A stretch of 64,000 nucleotides of DNA, taken from NCBI GenBank assembly GCA_911810475.1, contig OU461276.1:3721501-3785500 (forward strand), given 5' to 3'. The notes under the pieces are model-generated. The model was given only the letters and a program-made list of their open reading frames with translations. It had not been told where the DNA came from and did no database searches. The first letter of the stretch is position 1, and the number at the start of each line of letters is the position of its first letter. This DNA is from Candidatus Celerinatantimonas neptuna (GTDB lineage Bacteria; Pseudomonadota; Gammaproteobacteria; Enterobacterales; Celerinatantimonadaceae). The position numbers and the translations under genes are program-made. This document shows positions 1 to 8,082 of the stretch, one piece after another.

Positions 1-1038
1 TCCATTCTGCTGTTCAATAAAGCTAAAGTCAGCGTCAGCGCCATGATTTTTTAACTCTGTCACAAACAGCCCACGCATTTGATGAATGCGTTCTCTCATT
101 TGTGCAACTTCTTCTTGCCATTGCGATGCTAACTGAGGATCTCTTAAGATCGTTGCAACTGTCGCAGCACCATGCGCAGGTGGATTAGAATAATTGACAC
201 GAATATCGGTTTTCATCTGGCTAAAAGCCGCTTGTGCTATTTTTTCATCAGAAGCAAGGATCGTTGCCGCACCGACACGCTCATTATACAAGCCAAAGTT
301 TTTCGAGAATGAGCTGGCGATCAGCATTTCCTGATGCTGAGCTGCAAAGAGTCGTAAGCCTGCAGCATCTTCATCAAAACCATGACCAAAACCTTGATAA
401 GCAAAGTCAAATAAAGGCAGCCATCCTTTTTTCAAGGACACTTCACATAATTTTCCCCACTGCTCCAAAGTTGGATCAATACCTGTTGGATTATGACAGC
501 ACCCATGTAACAACACCATATCGTCGGCAGGGATCTGTTCTAATGACGCCAACATTCCATCGAAATCCAACCCATGTGTAGTCGCATCATAATACCGATA
601 TGTTTTTACCTCTAAACCTGCCGCCTTAAAAACTTTCGAATGATTAGCCCAGGTTGGATCACTCACCCAAATTGTACGCACACCAACATGCCTGAAAGCA
701 AATTCAGCCAAAATTCTAAGCGCACCAGTGCCACCTGGTGTTTGCGCTGTTGCTGCACGTTTATCTTTAATAATGGCACTATCTTTTCCAAACAGCAGAG
801 GCTGAACAACTCTGCCGTAATCTGCTATTCCGGCAATCCCTAAATAGGACTTAGTCTGTTCCGATTCAAGCAATAACTCTTCAGCTTTTTTAACCGTTTT
901 TAAAATTGGAGTCTGGCCATTTTCATCCTTGTAAACCCCTACCCCTAAATTAATTTTATTCGGTCTGGGATCCGCTCTAAACGCTTCAGTCAATCCGAGA
1001 ATCGGATCGGCAGGAGCCGCATCGACATGCTCAAACAT
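1..1038 (-). CDS. aspC: Aspartate/aromatic aminotransferase, 3' end outside window
   Basis: Class I PLP-dependent aminotransferase that exchanges amino groups between aspartate (or aromatic amino acids) and 2-oxoglutarate in the cytoplasm. Reading the minus strand from the ATG at 1036-1038 gives 346 codons without a stop, so about 50 C-terminal residues of the usual ~396 lie beyond base 1. The start [16 protein letters not shown] is the typical AspC N-terminus. The PLP lysine lies in [15 protein letters not shown] (about K246), and CCHNPTG is the conserved cofactor/substrate loop. The family assignment is firm. AspC rather than TyrB is inferred from overall resemblance. Confidence 0.93.
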   Translation of the reverse strand, partial: MFEHVDAAPADPILGLTEAFRADPRPNKINLGVGVYKDENGQTPILKTVKKAEELLLESEQTKSYLGIAGIADYGRVVQPLLFGKDSAIIKDKRAATAQTPGGTGALRILAEFAFRHVGVRTIWVSDPTWANHSKVFKAAGLEVKTYRYYDATTHGLDFDGMLASLEQIPADDMVLLHGCCHNPTGIDPTLEQWGKLCEVSLKKGWLPLFDFAYQGFGHGFDEDAAGLRLFAAQHQEMLIASSFSKNFGLYNERVGAATILASDEKIAQAAFSQMKTDIRVNYSNPPAHGAATVATILRDPQLASQWQEEVAQMRERIHQMRGLFVTELKNHGADADFSFIEQQNG

Positions 1039-1330
1039 ATTGGTCCTCGTTGCTATCAGTGACACATGCAAAACAAATTTTAAGATTACCGCAAAATATT
1101 ACCTGAGTCTTGATCTGAACAAGTTTTTAAACTTAAGTTCAGCCAAAAAAATAACGGCCGATAAGAATAAGCCATGATTTATAAAGACCACATGATAATA
1201 TTTATTATGAACAATGATATAATGCCTATAATTCAGAGTGATAGGATCATATAGTTAAGGTATCCATATAAATCTTGCTCCACAGGCAAATTGTAACTTC
1301 AATACCCCTTAGATTAAATGAGGAAAGCTA

Positions 1331-2110
1331 TTGATAAATTTAGGCTGGGCATTTATCGCTAAAAAATGGCTGGGTGGATTACTAATGCCTTTGGATATTA
1401 GTATCTTATTAATGCTTCTGGCATTTTATCTGTGTCTGAAAAAACGTCCTTTAACAGCCTGCCTGCCTTTAGGTAGTGCACTTATCATTATTTTATTCAC
1501 GAGTAACTTCCCTTGGGTTAATCAACACCTATACCAATTAGAGAGTCGTTATCAGCCACCGATTCAGATAGCCAATCGGTTTGACTATATTGTTGTCTTA
1601 GGTGGAGGGCATATTTCCGACCCCCGTCTGTCCCCCATGGAGCAGCTCAGTCGGGCCTCCTTATTACGCATTCTTAAGGGCATACAAATTGCCAAAGCTA
1701 ACCCTGGCGCCAGGTTAATTGTATCGGGATATAGTGGAAGTGATCCCAAGACAAATGCAGAATTAATGAAACTGGTCGCTACACGAGCTGATATTTTACC
1801 TGCCAGCATCATCACCGTTCCCAAAGCCAAAGACACAGCTGAAGAAGCTCATTTAATTTCCATCTATATCGGCCAACGACCAACCGCATTAATCACCAGT
1901 GCTGTTCATATGGCCCGGGCCATGAAATACTTTCAAAAATTTAGTAATCAAATTACACCCATTCCAACAGACTATCTGGCCAAACTACCCCAGGCACCTC
2001 TGGCGAGTTACCAATACCTTCCAGATTCTGCAACAATGACGAAATTTGATGCTTTTTGGCATGAAAAATTAGGGGTTCTATGGGAAAAAATCCAGAAAAA
2101 ATTGCCATAA
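1331..2110 (+). CDS. elyC: ElyC-like envelope biogenesis factor (DUF218/YdcF family)
   Basis: 259 aa, the same length as E. coli ElyC (YcbC), an inner-membrane protein needed for peptidoglycan synthesis at low temperature. Two hydrophobic segments lie in the first ~60 residues. The DUF218 domain then begins with FDYIVVLGGG (about residue 84), followed by LIVSGYSGSD, an ITVPKAKDTAEEA segment and ITSAVHMARAM. A TTG start at 1331 is chosen because GAGGAAAG lies just upstream and the ElyC length is matched; an internal ATG at 1385 would remove the first membrane segment. It stands alone on the plus strand, about 115 bp before tpiA. No enzymatic reaction can be assigned. Confidence 0.8.
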   Translation: MINLGWAFIAKKWLGGLLMPLDISILLMLLAFYLCLKKRPLTACLPLGSALIIILFTSNFPWVNQHLYQLESRYQPPIQIANRFDYIVVLGGGHISDPRLSPMEQLSRASLLRILKGIQIAKANPGARLIVSGYSGSDPKTNAELMKLVATRADILPASIITVPKAKDTAEEAHLISIYIGQRPTALITSAVHMARAMKYFQKFSNQITPIPTDYLAKLPQAPLASYQYLPDSATMTKFDAFWHEKLGVLWEKIQKKLP

Positions 2111-2225
2111 CGAGCTTGTCGTAGATCAGTTTTATTGCTTTTTATGTAATTTAATTTCATTTTGGGCTACGATTCAGCTCTAAATTTCATATAATCATGC
2201 GCATCAATCAAATAAGGAGACGATA

Positions 2226-2975
2226 ATGAGAACACCTCTGGTTATGGGTAACTGGAAGCTAAATGGTAATAAAGCCTCAGTTGAAGCACTGGTAAAAGGG
2301 TTAATCGAGCCTGCAAATGCTGCTACAAATGTTCAAGTTGCCGTCTGTGCTCCCGTTATTTTTCTAGGCCAGGTCGAACAACTGACTGCTGGTAGTAAAC
2401 TCGCATATGGTTCTCAGGATGCCGATATTCACACATCTGGCGCATTTACCGGTGAAAATTCACCCGTCATGCTAAAAGAATTCGGTTGTACCTACAGCTT
2501 GGTTGGACACAGCGAACGTCGTGAATATCACAACGAAACAGACGAAGTTGTTGCAACTAAGTTCAAAGCAATCCAAGAAAATAATCTCATCCCTGTTTTA
2601 TGCATCGGTGAAAGCCTGGAACAAAATGAAGCCGGTCAGACACAAGCCGTTGTTGAACGTCAGCTTAAGGCCGTCGTTGATCTTTGCGGTGTTGAAGCGT
2701 TCAACAATGCCGTCATTGCATATGAACCAATCTGGGCTATCGGTACAGGTAAATCAGCAACTGCAGAGCAGGCGCAGGCTGTTCATGCCGGTATTCGTCA
2801 GTGGTTAGCGGCACAAAATGCAGGTGTCGCTGAAAAAGTTCAGATCCTTTACGGTGGAAGTGTTAAAGCGGCAACCGCTAAAGAACTGTTCAGCCAGCCT
2901 GATATCGATGGCGGCTTAGTTGGCGGCGCATCACTCAAAGCCGAAGAATTTGCAGGCATCATCGCCGGGGCGTAA
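2226..2975 (+). CDS. tpiA: Triosephosphate isomerase
   Basis: Interconverts dihydroxyacetone phosphate and glyceraldehyde-3-phosphate in glycolysis; cytoplasmic TIM barrel. The 249 aa agree with the family (~250). The N-terminal NWKLNGN carries the catalytic lysine (K11), LVGHSERR the electrophilic histidine (about residue 95), and YEPIWAIGTGKSAT the catalytic glutamate and mobile loop 6. LYGGSVKA and GGLVGGASL form the phosphate-binding C-terminal loops. AAGGAGA sits 8-9 bases before the ATG. A strong intrinsic terminator follows at 3064, so it is probably monocistronic. No anomalies seen. Confidence 0.98.
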   Translation: MRTPLVMGNWKLNGNKASVEALVKGLIEPANAATNVQVAVCAPVIFLGQVEQLTAGSKLAYGSQDADIHTSGAFTGENSPVMLKEFGCTYSLVGHSERREYHNETDEVVATKFKAIQENNLIPVLCIGESLEQNEAGQTQAVVERQLKAVVDLCGVEAFNNAVIAYEPIWAIGTGKSATAEQAQAVHAGIRQWLAAQNAGVAEKVQILYGGSVKAATAKELFSQPDIDGGLVGGASLKAEEFAGIIAGA

Positions 2976-3322
2976 ATATACGAACACGAAATAGAAAAAT
3001 CTGTATCAGAGTCAACGTGCTTCTGATTGCAGTTTCACCGATATCACTATACAGGTTTCGGTTAAAAAGCCCCATTGGGGCTTTTTTTATCCCATAAGAA
3101 AGGCTCAGATATCCAAAAACAAATACTATATTTAGATACATTAGTCTGAATGCAACCACCTGTTTCGTTTACTCGGTTTCACTCAATCTGGCCGTTTGAA
3201 CTAACGCAGTTTTGCCCCAAAGTGTGTTACGCCTTGAAATATGAATTCAGATAATCAGCAATTTTAGACATACAAAAAGTAATGAGTGGCAAAAGGCAAG
3301 ACTTGACCCTCTATGTTCGCTT
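2976..3322. other. Intergenic region downstream of tpiA
   Basis: This gap contains the tpiA terminator and otherwise no credible gene. The only longer ORF here (minus strand, 66 codons) is a shadow running through the terminator hairpin, with no Shine-Dalgarno site. Confidence 0.6.
3064..3088 (+). terminator. Intrinsic terminator of tpiA
   Basis: AAAAAGCCCC, a 3-base loop and GGGGCTTTTTTT form a compact GC stem followed by a T run about 90 bases after the tpiA stop. It also reads as a weaker terminator on the opposite strand because of the A run before the stem. Confidence 0.92.
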
Positions 3323-5197
3323 TTAAACATCAACCGTTTCGTAGATATGCAACTGTCCACTTACCGGTCCATTGTATTTAACCTGAAGAGGGATTTCGGT
3401 TTTAGTGGGATCGATTACTTTAACCGTGTAAAACGCCACCGCCCCGTCTGAGAACAATTGGGCAGAGGTTACCGGCGATAGGGGGCTGCCGGTTGAGACT
3501 ACAGCATTGAGTGGGGCGCCGCTTTGACTGATAGCGTCTACTGCAGTATCGACGCGTGTCACTTTGGTTGTATCGTAAGGCGCAAGTGCTGTGGTACCGG
3601 GTTTGGCCAAAGTCTTATCCAAGGCAGTGACCTTTTTAAGTCCGGAATGGGCATTACCCAAGCTGGTTGAAGTATTACTGGTGCTGTTGGTATAACCCGC
3701 TTCAGTAATGAAATCGCCGGTGCCATCGATTTTGTATTTATCGCCGTCTCGTGCTATCTCGCCCGCCATACCATCACAATTGAAAACCCAACCGTCAACT
3801 TTCGCCATAACGCCGTGATTGGTAATCGACATACCGCAGGAAGGAATAATTTGAATGTCGACGCCATTCGCGGCATTGGCAACGACCGTTCGTGAGCTGT
3901 CAGGCAAAACTTTGGGCAGTGCAGCTGCTATATCCGGATGTGCCAAGGCGTTAAGCAATTTTTTGGTGACTTGTTTGGAATGATCCAAACATAAATCAAT
4001 GCCAAAGGTTAGGTTGCCTAGTTTGAATATTCCAAGCGGATCGAGGTTACCTGCATTGTCGTTGACTCCGGTGACGTCTCTTTTCCAAAATAAACGGTAT
4101 CTTTCGCTGGTTGTGGTTTGGCCGTAGTCTTTATGATTCTTGGCTGGGTCCGCTAATTCATCGGCTTTGGTTTTGTCGACGGTACCATTATTCCTGATCA
4201 ATCCCCAAGGATCTAAATGCTCTACTGTGTCGTCAACTACGATGCCTGACGTATTTCCTTTGTACAAAGCTGCCGAAGCTTTGTCCAGATTCGCTTTTTT
4301 GACAAAATCGATACCGGACTTATAGTTTTTCATGGTGATATTGGTGTGCTTATAGGCATCAGCGATATTCTCGAATCCACCCTCAATGGTCAGAGCGATG
4401 TTATAGGCTTCAGTTGCTTTACTGGTATCGTCGACAAAAGTCCAATTGAATGGGTATTTTTTGGCATACTTTTGTTGGTTCTTGCTGTCGGTAACTTTAA
4501 GGAATACATCCCGGGTGAATTTGGTGTTGGTCGCATCCGTCACTCGTTTGACATCCGCATCGGTACTGTCTATTCCCAGTACGCAGTTCTTCGCGGTTAT
4601 TTTGGCCAGAGATTCGAGATTGCTCTTGGTTTTTACTTGAGCATCTTTCTTAAAAGCGGCCAACAACTCGGTTTCCAACACCGTATAACGAAAAAACTCT
4701 TCCACGGTGAGCTCGTTTTCATCAACCGGTTTTTTTACTGTGGGCGTTTTGCTCGGATCAATGCCGACTTTGTAAAATGGCATGATGATTTTGTCTACCT
4801 GAACCGTTTTTTCTTTGGTTTTGGCGCTATAACCAATGATCGAGCCGAACACGAAAACCCACTTTTTCCATTTGGCGTTTTTCACCAATTCCTGCAAAGC
4901 GCCGATAAGGCCGCGAGTGCCTTTTTTACTGGGGTCGCCATGGCCATTAATGGTTTCCAAGGTGTAGGCACCGTTTTGACCACGGAAAAAGAATTCGGGA
5001 ATGGTGACTATTTTTGTCGCGCCGGAGTTTATCTTTGCGTGTGCTTCGGCTTGGTCGAAAACGTTCTGTAATAAGGCGACACGAGCGGTAAAGTCATCGA
5101 CTTCATTTTTCAAACCGAGGTAAACCTGCTTATAAGCTGCATTTTCACTTGGGGCTGTATTAACAGCGTAACCGATAAACTGTACTTTTTCTGGCAT
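3323..5197 (-). CDS. 624-aa protein with divergent nitrilase-like (C-N hydrolase) signature
   Basis: No named family was recognised with certainty. Three short blocks fit the Glu-Lys-Cys triad of the carbon-nitrogen hydrolase fold in the right order: VTIPEFFFRG (Glu about residue 70), RLFWKRDVTG (Lys about 375) and LTFGIDLCLDHS (Cys about 408). QIIPSCGMSI follows, like the strand after the catalytic cysteine in nitrilases. The Glu-Lys gap of ~300 residues is far longer than in ordinary nitrilases (~260-330 aa in total), implying a large insertion, and there is a ~120-residue Ser/Thr/Asp-rich C-terminal extension. No signal peptide or membrane segment. AGGAAGT lies 7 bases before the ATG. Base composition is visibly more GC-rich than its neighbours, suggesting transfer. 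The enzymatic role is inference and no substrate can be named. Confidence 0.75.
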   Translation of the reverse strand: MPEKVQFIGYAVNTAPSENAAYKQVYLGLKNEVDDFTARVALLQNVFDQAEAHAKINSGATKIVTIPEFFFRGQNGAYTLETINGHGDPSKKGTRGLIGALQELVKNAKWKKWVFVFGSIIGYSAKTKEKTVQVDKIIMPFYKVGIDPSKTPTVKKPVDENELTVEEFFRYTVLETELLAAFKKDAQVKTKSNLESLAKITAKNCVLGIDSTDADVKRVTDATNTKFTRDVFLKVTDSKNQQKYAKKYPFNWTFVDDTSKATEAYNIALTIEGGFENIADAYKHTNITMKNYKSGIDFVKKANLDKASAALYKGNTSGIVVDDTVEHLDPWGLIRNNGTVDKTKADELADPAKNHKDYGQTTTSERYRLFWKRDVTGVNDNAGNLDPLGIFKLGNLTFGIDLCLDHSKQVTKKLLNALAHPDIAAALPKVLPDSSRTVVANAANGVDIQIIPSCGMSITNHGVMAKVDGWVFNCDGMAGEIARDGDKYKIDGTGDFITEAGYTNSTSNTSTSLGNAHSGLKKVTALDKTLAKPGTTALAPYDTTKVTRVDTAVDAISQSGAPLNAVVSTGSPLSPVTSAQLFSDGAVAFYTVKVIDPTKTEIPLQVKYNGPVSGQLHIYETVDV

Positions 5198-5319
5198 GAT
5201 GTGACTTCCTGGGTTGGATAATTTAACGCAACTCAGTGTATCGATTTCATTACTTGAAAACTCGGGGGAGTATAGGAATAATAAAGGCTATTTCTCCTGA
5301 AATCTAAAGTGAGAAACAT

Positions 5320-5370
5320 CGGGGTCAGGTCTTTCTTTTTGCTAGCTATGCTTTGCTATAGAATTGGCTA
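5320..5370 (+). mobile_element. Possible end of a Y1 (REP-associated) transposase element
   Basis: The string CGGGGTCAGGTCTTTCTTTT resembles the GGGGTCAGGTCTT end sequences that I recall from many gammaproteobacterial Y1/RAYT-type elements. It is followed by TGCTAGCTATGCTTTGCTATAG, which can form a small imperfect hairpin. No transposase is attached here, so at most this is a non-autonomous remnant. Recognition is from memory of the motif and cannot be verified here. Confidence 0.3.
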
Positions 5371-5433
5371 ATCCATTTTAAAGTAACGTGACCAAACCTA
5401 TAACACGAAATTGTCCAGTTGTGAGTTGCGATA

Positions 5434-5471
5434 CCAGTAGGTCTATGTACGATCTAGTCATGACCTACTGG
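5434..5471 (-). terminator. Hairpin downstream of the 309-aa orphan gene
   Basis: CCAGTAGGTC and GACCTACTGG are perfect 10-base inverted arms separated by 18 bases, lying 38-75 bases after the stop of the minus-strand gene ending at 5509. There is no T run, so it could be a transcript-stabilising hairpin or a protein site rather than a classical intrinsic terminator. Confidence 0.45.
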
Positions 5472-5508
5472 CGAATGAGTAAGATCGAGTATGAACTATT
5501 ACAGATGA

Positions 5509-6438
5509 TTACAAAAACTTCTCTGCTAATGCTCGTTTTCCTTTGGGTTCCGATGACTCTAGTATGTCTTTCTCTGGGTAGTAATAGCCAGTTACAATTA
5601 GATCGGTGCTACCGATTTCGACTCTGATAGACAGTTCAGTTTTGTCATTCCATGTATCTCTTACCTGAGCCTTGCATACCTCACTGTGTAGCTCAAACTC
5701 GAATTCGCCCTCTTGGCCTTTGTGACTCTTAAGAGCAGCATGTAGCAGGGTCCCACCAATCTTATCTCGCTTTTTCTTAGAAAGCATATCTAAGGACCAT
5801 TCTTTGATAGGTCCATACATACCACTTGCATTCAATGCTTCAAGAATTTTACGCATGTGTCCACCTGTAAACTGATTCACAAGTAGCGAAGAACGTGAAC
5901 CATGAGGACTACCAAGAAGACAACTTCTTAAGTTCCACCATGTTTCTGCAACTTTTGCATTACGAGCATTCTTTACTAAGTCTTGTGTGCACCACGCAAG
6001 AGCATCACGACTGCGTATAGTGCCATCAGCCTCTAGCTCGATCTCTATAGCTTCAACTACAACAGGGTAAGTTCCATCACTGTATAGGGCGGTATCTGTT
6101 CGATATGCCCTAAGTCCATCTAGCGCATTTACATTACTTACCAACTTGTTTGAATCAGCTTCACTATAAGGGCATGTTACAAACCCTCTCACAAACAGTC
6201 TTGTATGGTCGATATGATCATAAAGGTCGTTTAATGTTCCGTATAGTTTCTTGTACGCATTTAGTGGGATGCTCAGTATAGGATGCCAATCTGGATAATC
6301 ATCAACTGAATTCCCCAACTTACTTACTAAGCGTTCAAATTCCTCTTTCCCTTCGTTTGGGTCTTTCAGATTTTTGGTTAGGTACTTTAAAGCTGAGGTA
6401 TTTGCTTCAGCAGCTGCCGTGGGAGATCTAAATTCCAT
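5509..6438 (-). CDS. Orphan hypothetical protein, 309 aa
   Basis: I do not recognise this protein. The start is placed at the ATG at 6436-6438 (MEFRSPTAAAEAN) because AAGGTAATAAG precedes it; a longer reading to 6489 uses a TTG and has no ribosome site. The product is soluble-looking and charged, with no signal peptide or membrane segment. An acidic stretch VVVEAIEIELEADG (about residues 120-135) and a tryptophan-rich segment AETWWNLRSC are the most distinctive parts. It stands alone between the GC-rich nitrilase-like gene and the Ugp-like operon, flanked by hairpins and a possible transposable-element end, so horizontal acquisition is likely. Function unknown. Confidence 0.7.
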   Translation of the reverse strand: MEFRSPTAAAEANTSALKYLTKNLKDPNEGKEEFERLVSKLGNSVDDYPDWHPILSIPLNAYKKLYGTLNDLYDHIDHTRLFVRGFVTCPYSEADSNKLVSNVNALDGLRAYRTDTALYSDGTYPVVVEAIEIELEADGTIRSRDALAWCTQDLVKNARNAKVAETWWNLRSCLLGSPHGSRSSLLVNQFTGGHMRKILEALNASGMYGPIKEWSLDMLSKKKRDKIGGTLLHAALKSHKGQEGEFEFELHSEVCKAQVRDTWNDKTELSIRVEIGSTDLIVTGYYYPEKDILESSEPKGKRALAEKFL

Positions 6439-6861
6439 CTTATTACCTTTTACGTGAAGTATGTTGGTTACGCATATTATTAATTGCACGTAACTCTATG
6501 TCAATACATTTAGGTTGTTTTATGTGCAAGTTACACCAGTGCACTTTGGTATGCTTGTAGAAGATCTAAAGTAGCATTTAATAAACCCATGCAAGCTTTG
6601 GCTCTAGAGCTAAAGCTAAAAGGGATTATTGGTAGGGTCTGAGGTTTCTAGACGTGCTTCAAAGTATTCTGGGCAGTAGGCTACGACGAGCAGGCTTTGC
6701 CATACTTCAGATAATTCATACCTTGCTAATTTAGCAAAAACTGTAACTCAAAACTGTCCAATGACAAGTAACAATATTAGCAATAACGATTGTACGATCA
6801 AGCTGTAGTGGTCAAATTCAATGTACCACTACAGCGTATGAGCGACGACAATTTAGCGTTG
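6439..6861. other. Gene-free interval before the ABC operon 3' end
   Basis: About 420 bases with no credible ORF on either strand. The only structure seen is the inverted repeat at 6803-6834. Confidence 0.6.
6803..6834 (-). terminator. Terminator-like hairpin after the ABC transporter operon
   Basis: CTGTAGTGGT and ACCACTACAG are perfect 10-base arms around a 12-base loop, 28 bases past the stop of the last gene of the minus-strand operon. No T run follows, so termination efficiency is uncertain. Confidence 0.5.
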
Positions 6862-7995
6862 TTAAATGGTTGACTCTAATAACGACAATTCGCTGGCCTG
6901 ATCAAAAATTTGTACATGCTTCATTTCAAAATGAATGGCAACCTGACTGCCCACTCCAATTAAATTTTCTCCAACGTTCGCCCGGGCAATCCACGAAGAG
7001 CCTTGCCATTTAAAATAGATATACTGTTCATTTCCCATGGCTTCGACAACATCAACCGTAACAACATCTATACAGGTCTCCATGTCATTTTGCCCGGATG
7101 GAGCGATACAAATATGTTCAGGACGAATGCCAAACCAGATCGGCTGGCCTGCCTGACCATTCAAACGACGCATGACATGAAGTGGTAATTTCAGCCGATA
7201 CGCCCCTATCACCACAAACCATATGCCATCTGAGCACTCTAAAACGCCAGAGAAAAAATTCATTCCGGGAGAACCAATAAAACCCGCCACAAATTTATTC
7301 GCAGGGTAACGATACAGATTCATCGGTGTATCGACCTGCATAATCCGCCCCTGGTCTAAAACACAAATCCGATCGCCCAGAGTCATCGCTTCAACCTGAT
7401 CATGCGTTACATAGATCATTGTCGCCTGTTGACCATTCGCTTTAAGTTCCTGATGCAATTTAGCAATGCCGATGCGAGTTGAAACACGTAACTTCGCATC
7501 TAAATTTGATAATGGCTCATCAAACAAAAACACATCTGGTTTTCGTACGATAGCCCGTCCCAAGGCCACCCGCTGACGCTGTCCTCCTGACATCTGAGAT
7601 GGTTTATGTTGAAGTAAATGAGCAATATCGAGTGTTTCAGCAACTTTATTAATTCTTTCTTTAATGTCTACAGATGATAATTTGAGCTGCTTCAGGCCAA
7701 AAGCCATATTTTGATAGGCCGTCATATGCGGATAAAGCGCATAATTCTGAAAAACCATCGCAATCCCCCTGTCTTTAGGGGCCAAATCATTCACTGTTTT
7801 TCCACCAATGAATAACTCGCCAGCCGAAATCGATTCGAGCCCGGCAATCATCCGGAGTGTCGTTGACTTTGCACAACCTGATGGCCCGACAAACACCATA
7901 AATTCGCCATCATCAATATGCAGATCCAGTCCATGAACTGCTTTAAAACCATTCGAATAAACTTTCTCAATCCGGCGCATCGTTACTGCAGCCAT
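6862..7995 (-). CDS. ABC importer ATPase, UgpC/MalK type
   Basis: 377-aa ATPase of the carbohydrate/glycerophosphodiester importer class; it powers the two permeases encoded upstream. The nucleotide-binding domain occupies roughly residues 1-240: Walker A VGPSGCAKSTTL (about 36-47), Q-loop VFQNYALYPH, signature MSGGQRQRVALGRAIVRKP, Walker B DVFLFDEPLSNLDA and switch YVTHDQVEAMTLGDR. A TOBE-type C-terminal domain (about 240-377) contains FGIRPEHI. Walker A has Ala where a Gly normally precedes the invariant Lys. It is the last gene of the operon, about 90 bases after the PHP gene. Substrate is inferred from the neighbours only. Confidence 0.92.
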   Translation of the reverse strand: MAAVTMRRIEKVYSNGFKAVHGLDLHIDDGEFMVFVGPSGCAKSTTLRMIAGLESISAGELFIGGKTVNDLAPKDRGIAMVFQNYALYPHMTAYQNMAFGLKQLKLSSVDIKERINKVAETLDIAHLLQHKPSQMSGGQRQRVALGRAIVRKPDVFLFDEPLSNLDAKLRVSTRIGIAKLHQELKANGQQATMIYVTHDQVEAMTLGDRICVLDQGRIMQVDTPMNLYRYPANKFVAGFIGSPGMNFFSGVLECSDGIWFVVIGAYRLKLPLHVMRRLNGQAGQPIWFGIRPEHICIAPSGQNDMETCIDVVTVDVVEAMGNEQYIYFKWQGSSWIARANVGENLIGVGSQVAIHFEMKHVQIFDQASELSLLESTI

Positions 7996-8082
7996 GGCGA
8001 CATCCTCATTAATCTAAAAAATATAATACATTCCACCTTTAGCAGATGAGTAATCACCGGTGGTTATACGCGCTCTGAGCAC

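Larger units (their letters stand above)
5198..5508. other. Gene-free spacer between two orphan genes
   Basis: No coding region is supported. It holds a REP-transposase-type end sequence (about 5320-5370) and a hairpin at 5434-5471. The short plus-strand ORF beginning near 5388 overlaps these structures and the 3' end of the next gene, and is rejected. Confidence 0.6.

Noticed and set aside
4346-5071. 241-codon plus-strand ORF
   Set aside because: Lies entirely antisense to the 624-aa nitrilase-like gene, has no ribosome site and no domain; a shadow caused by the GC-richer codon pattern.
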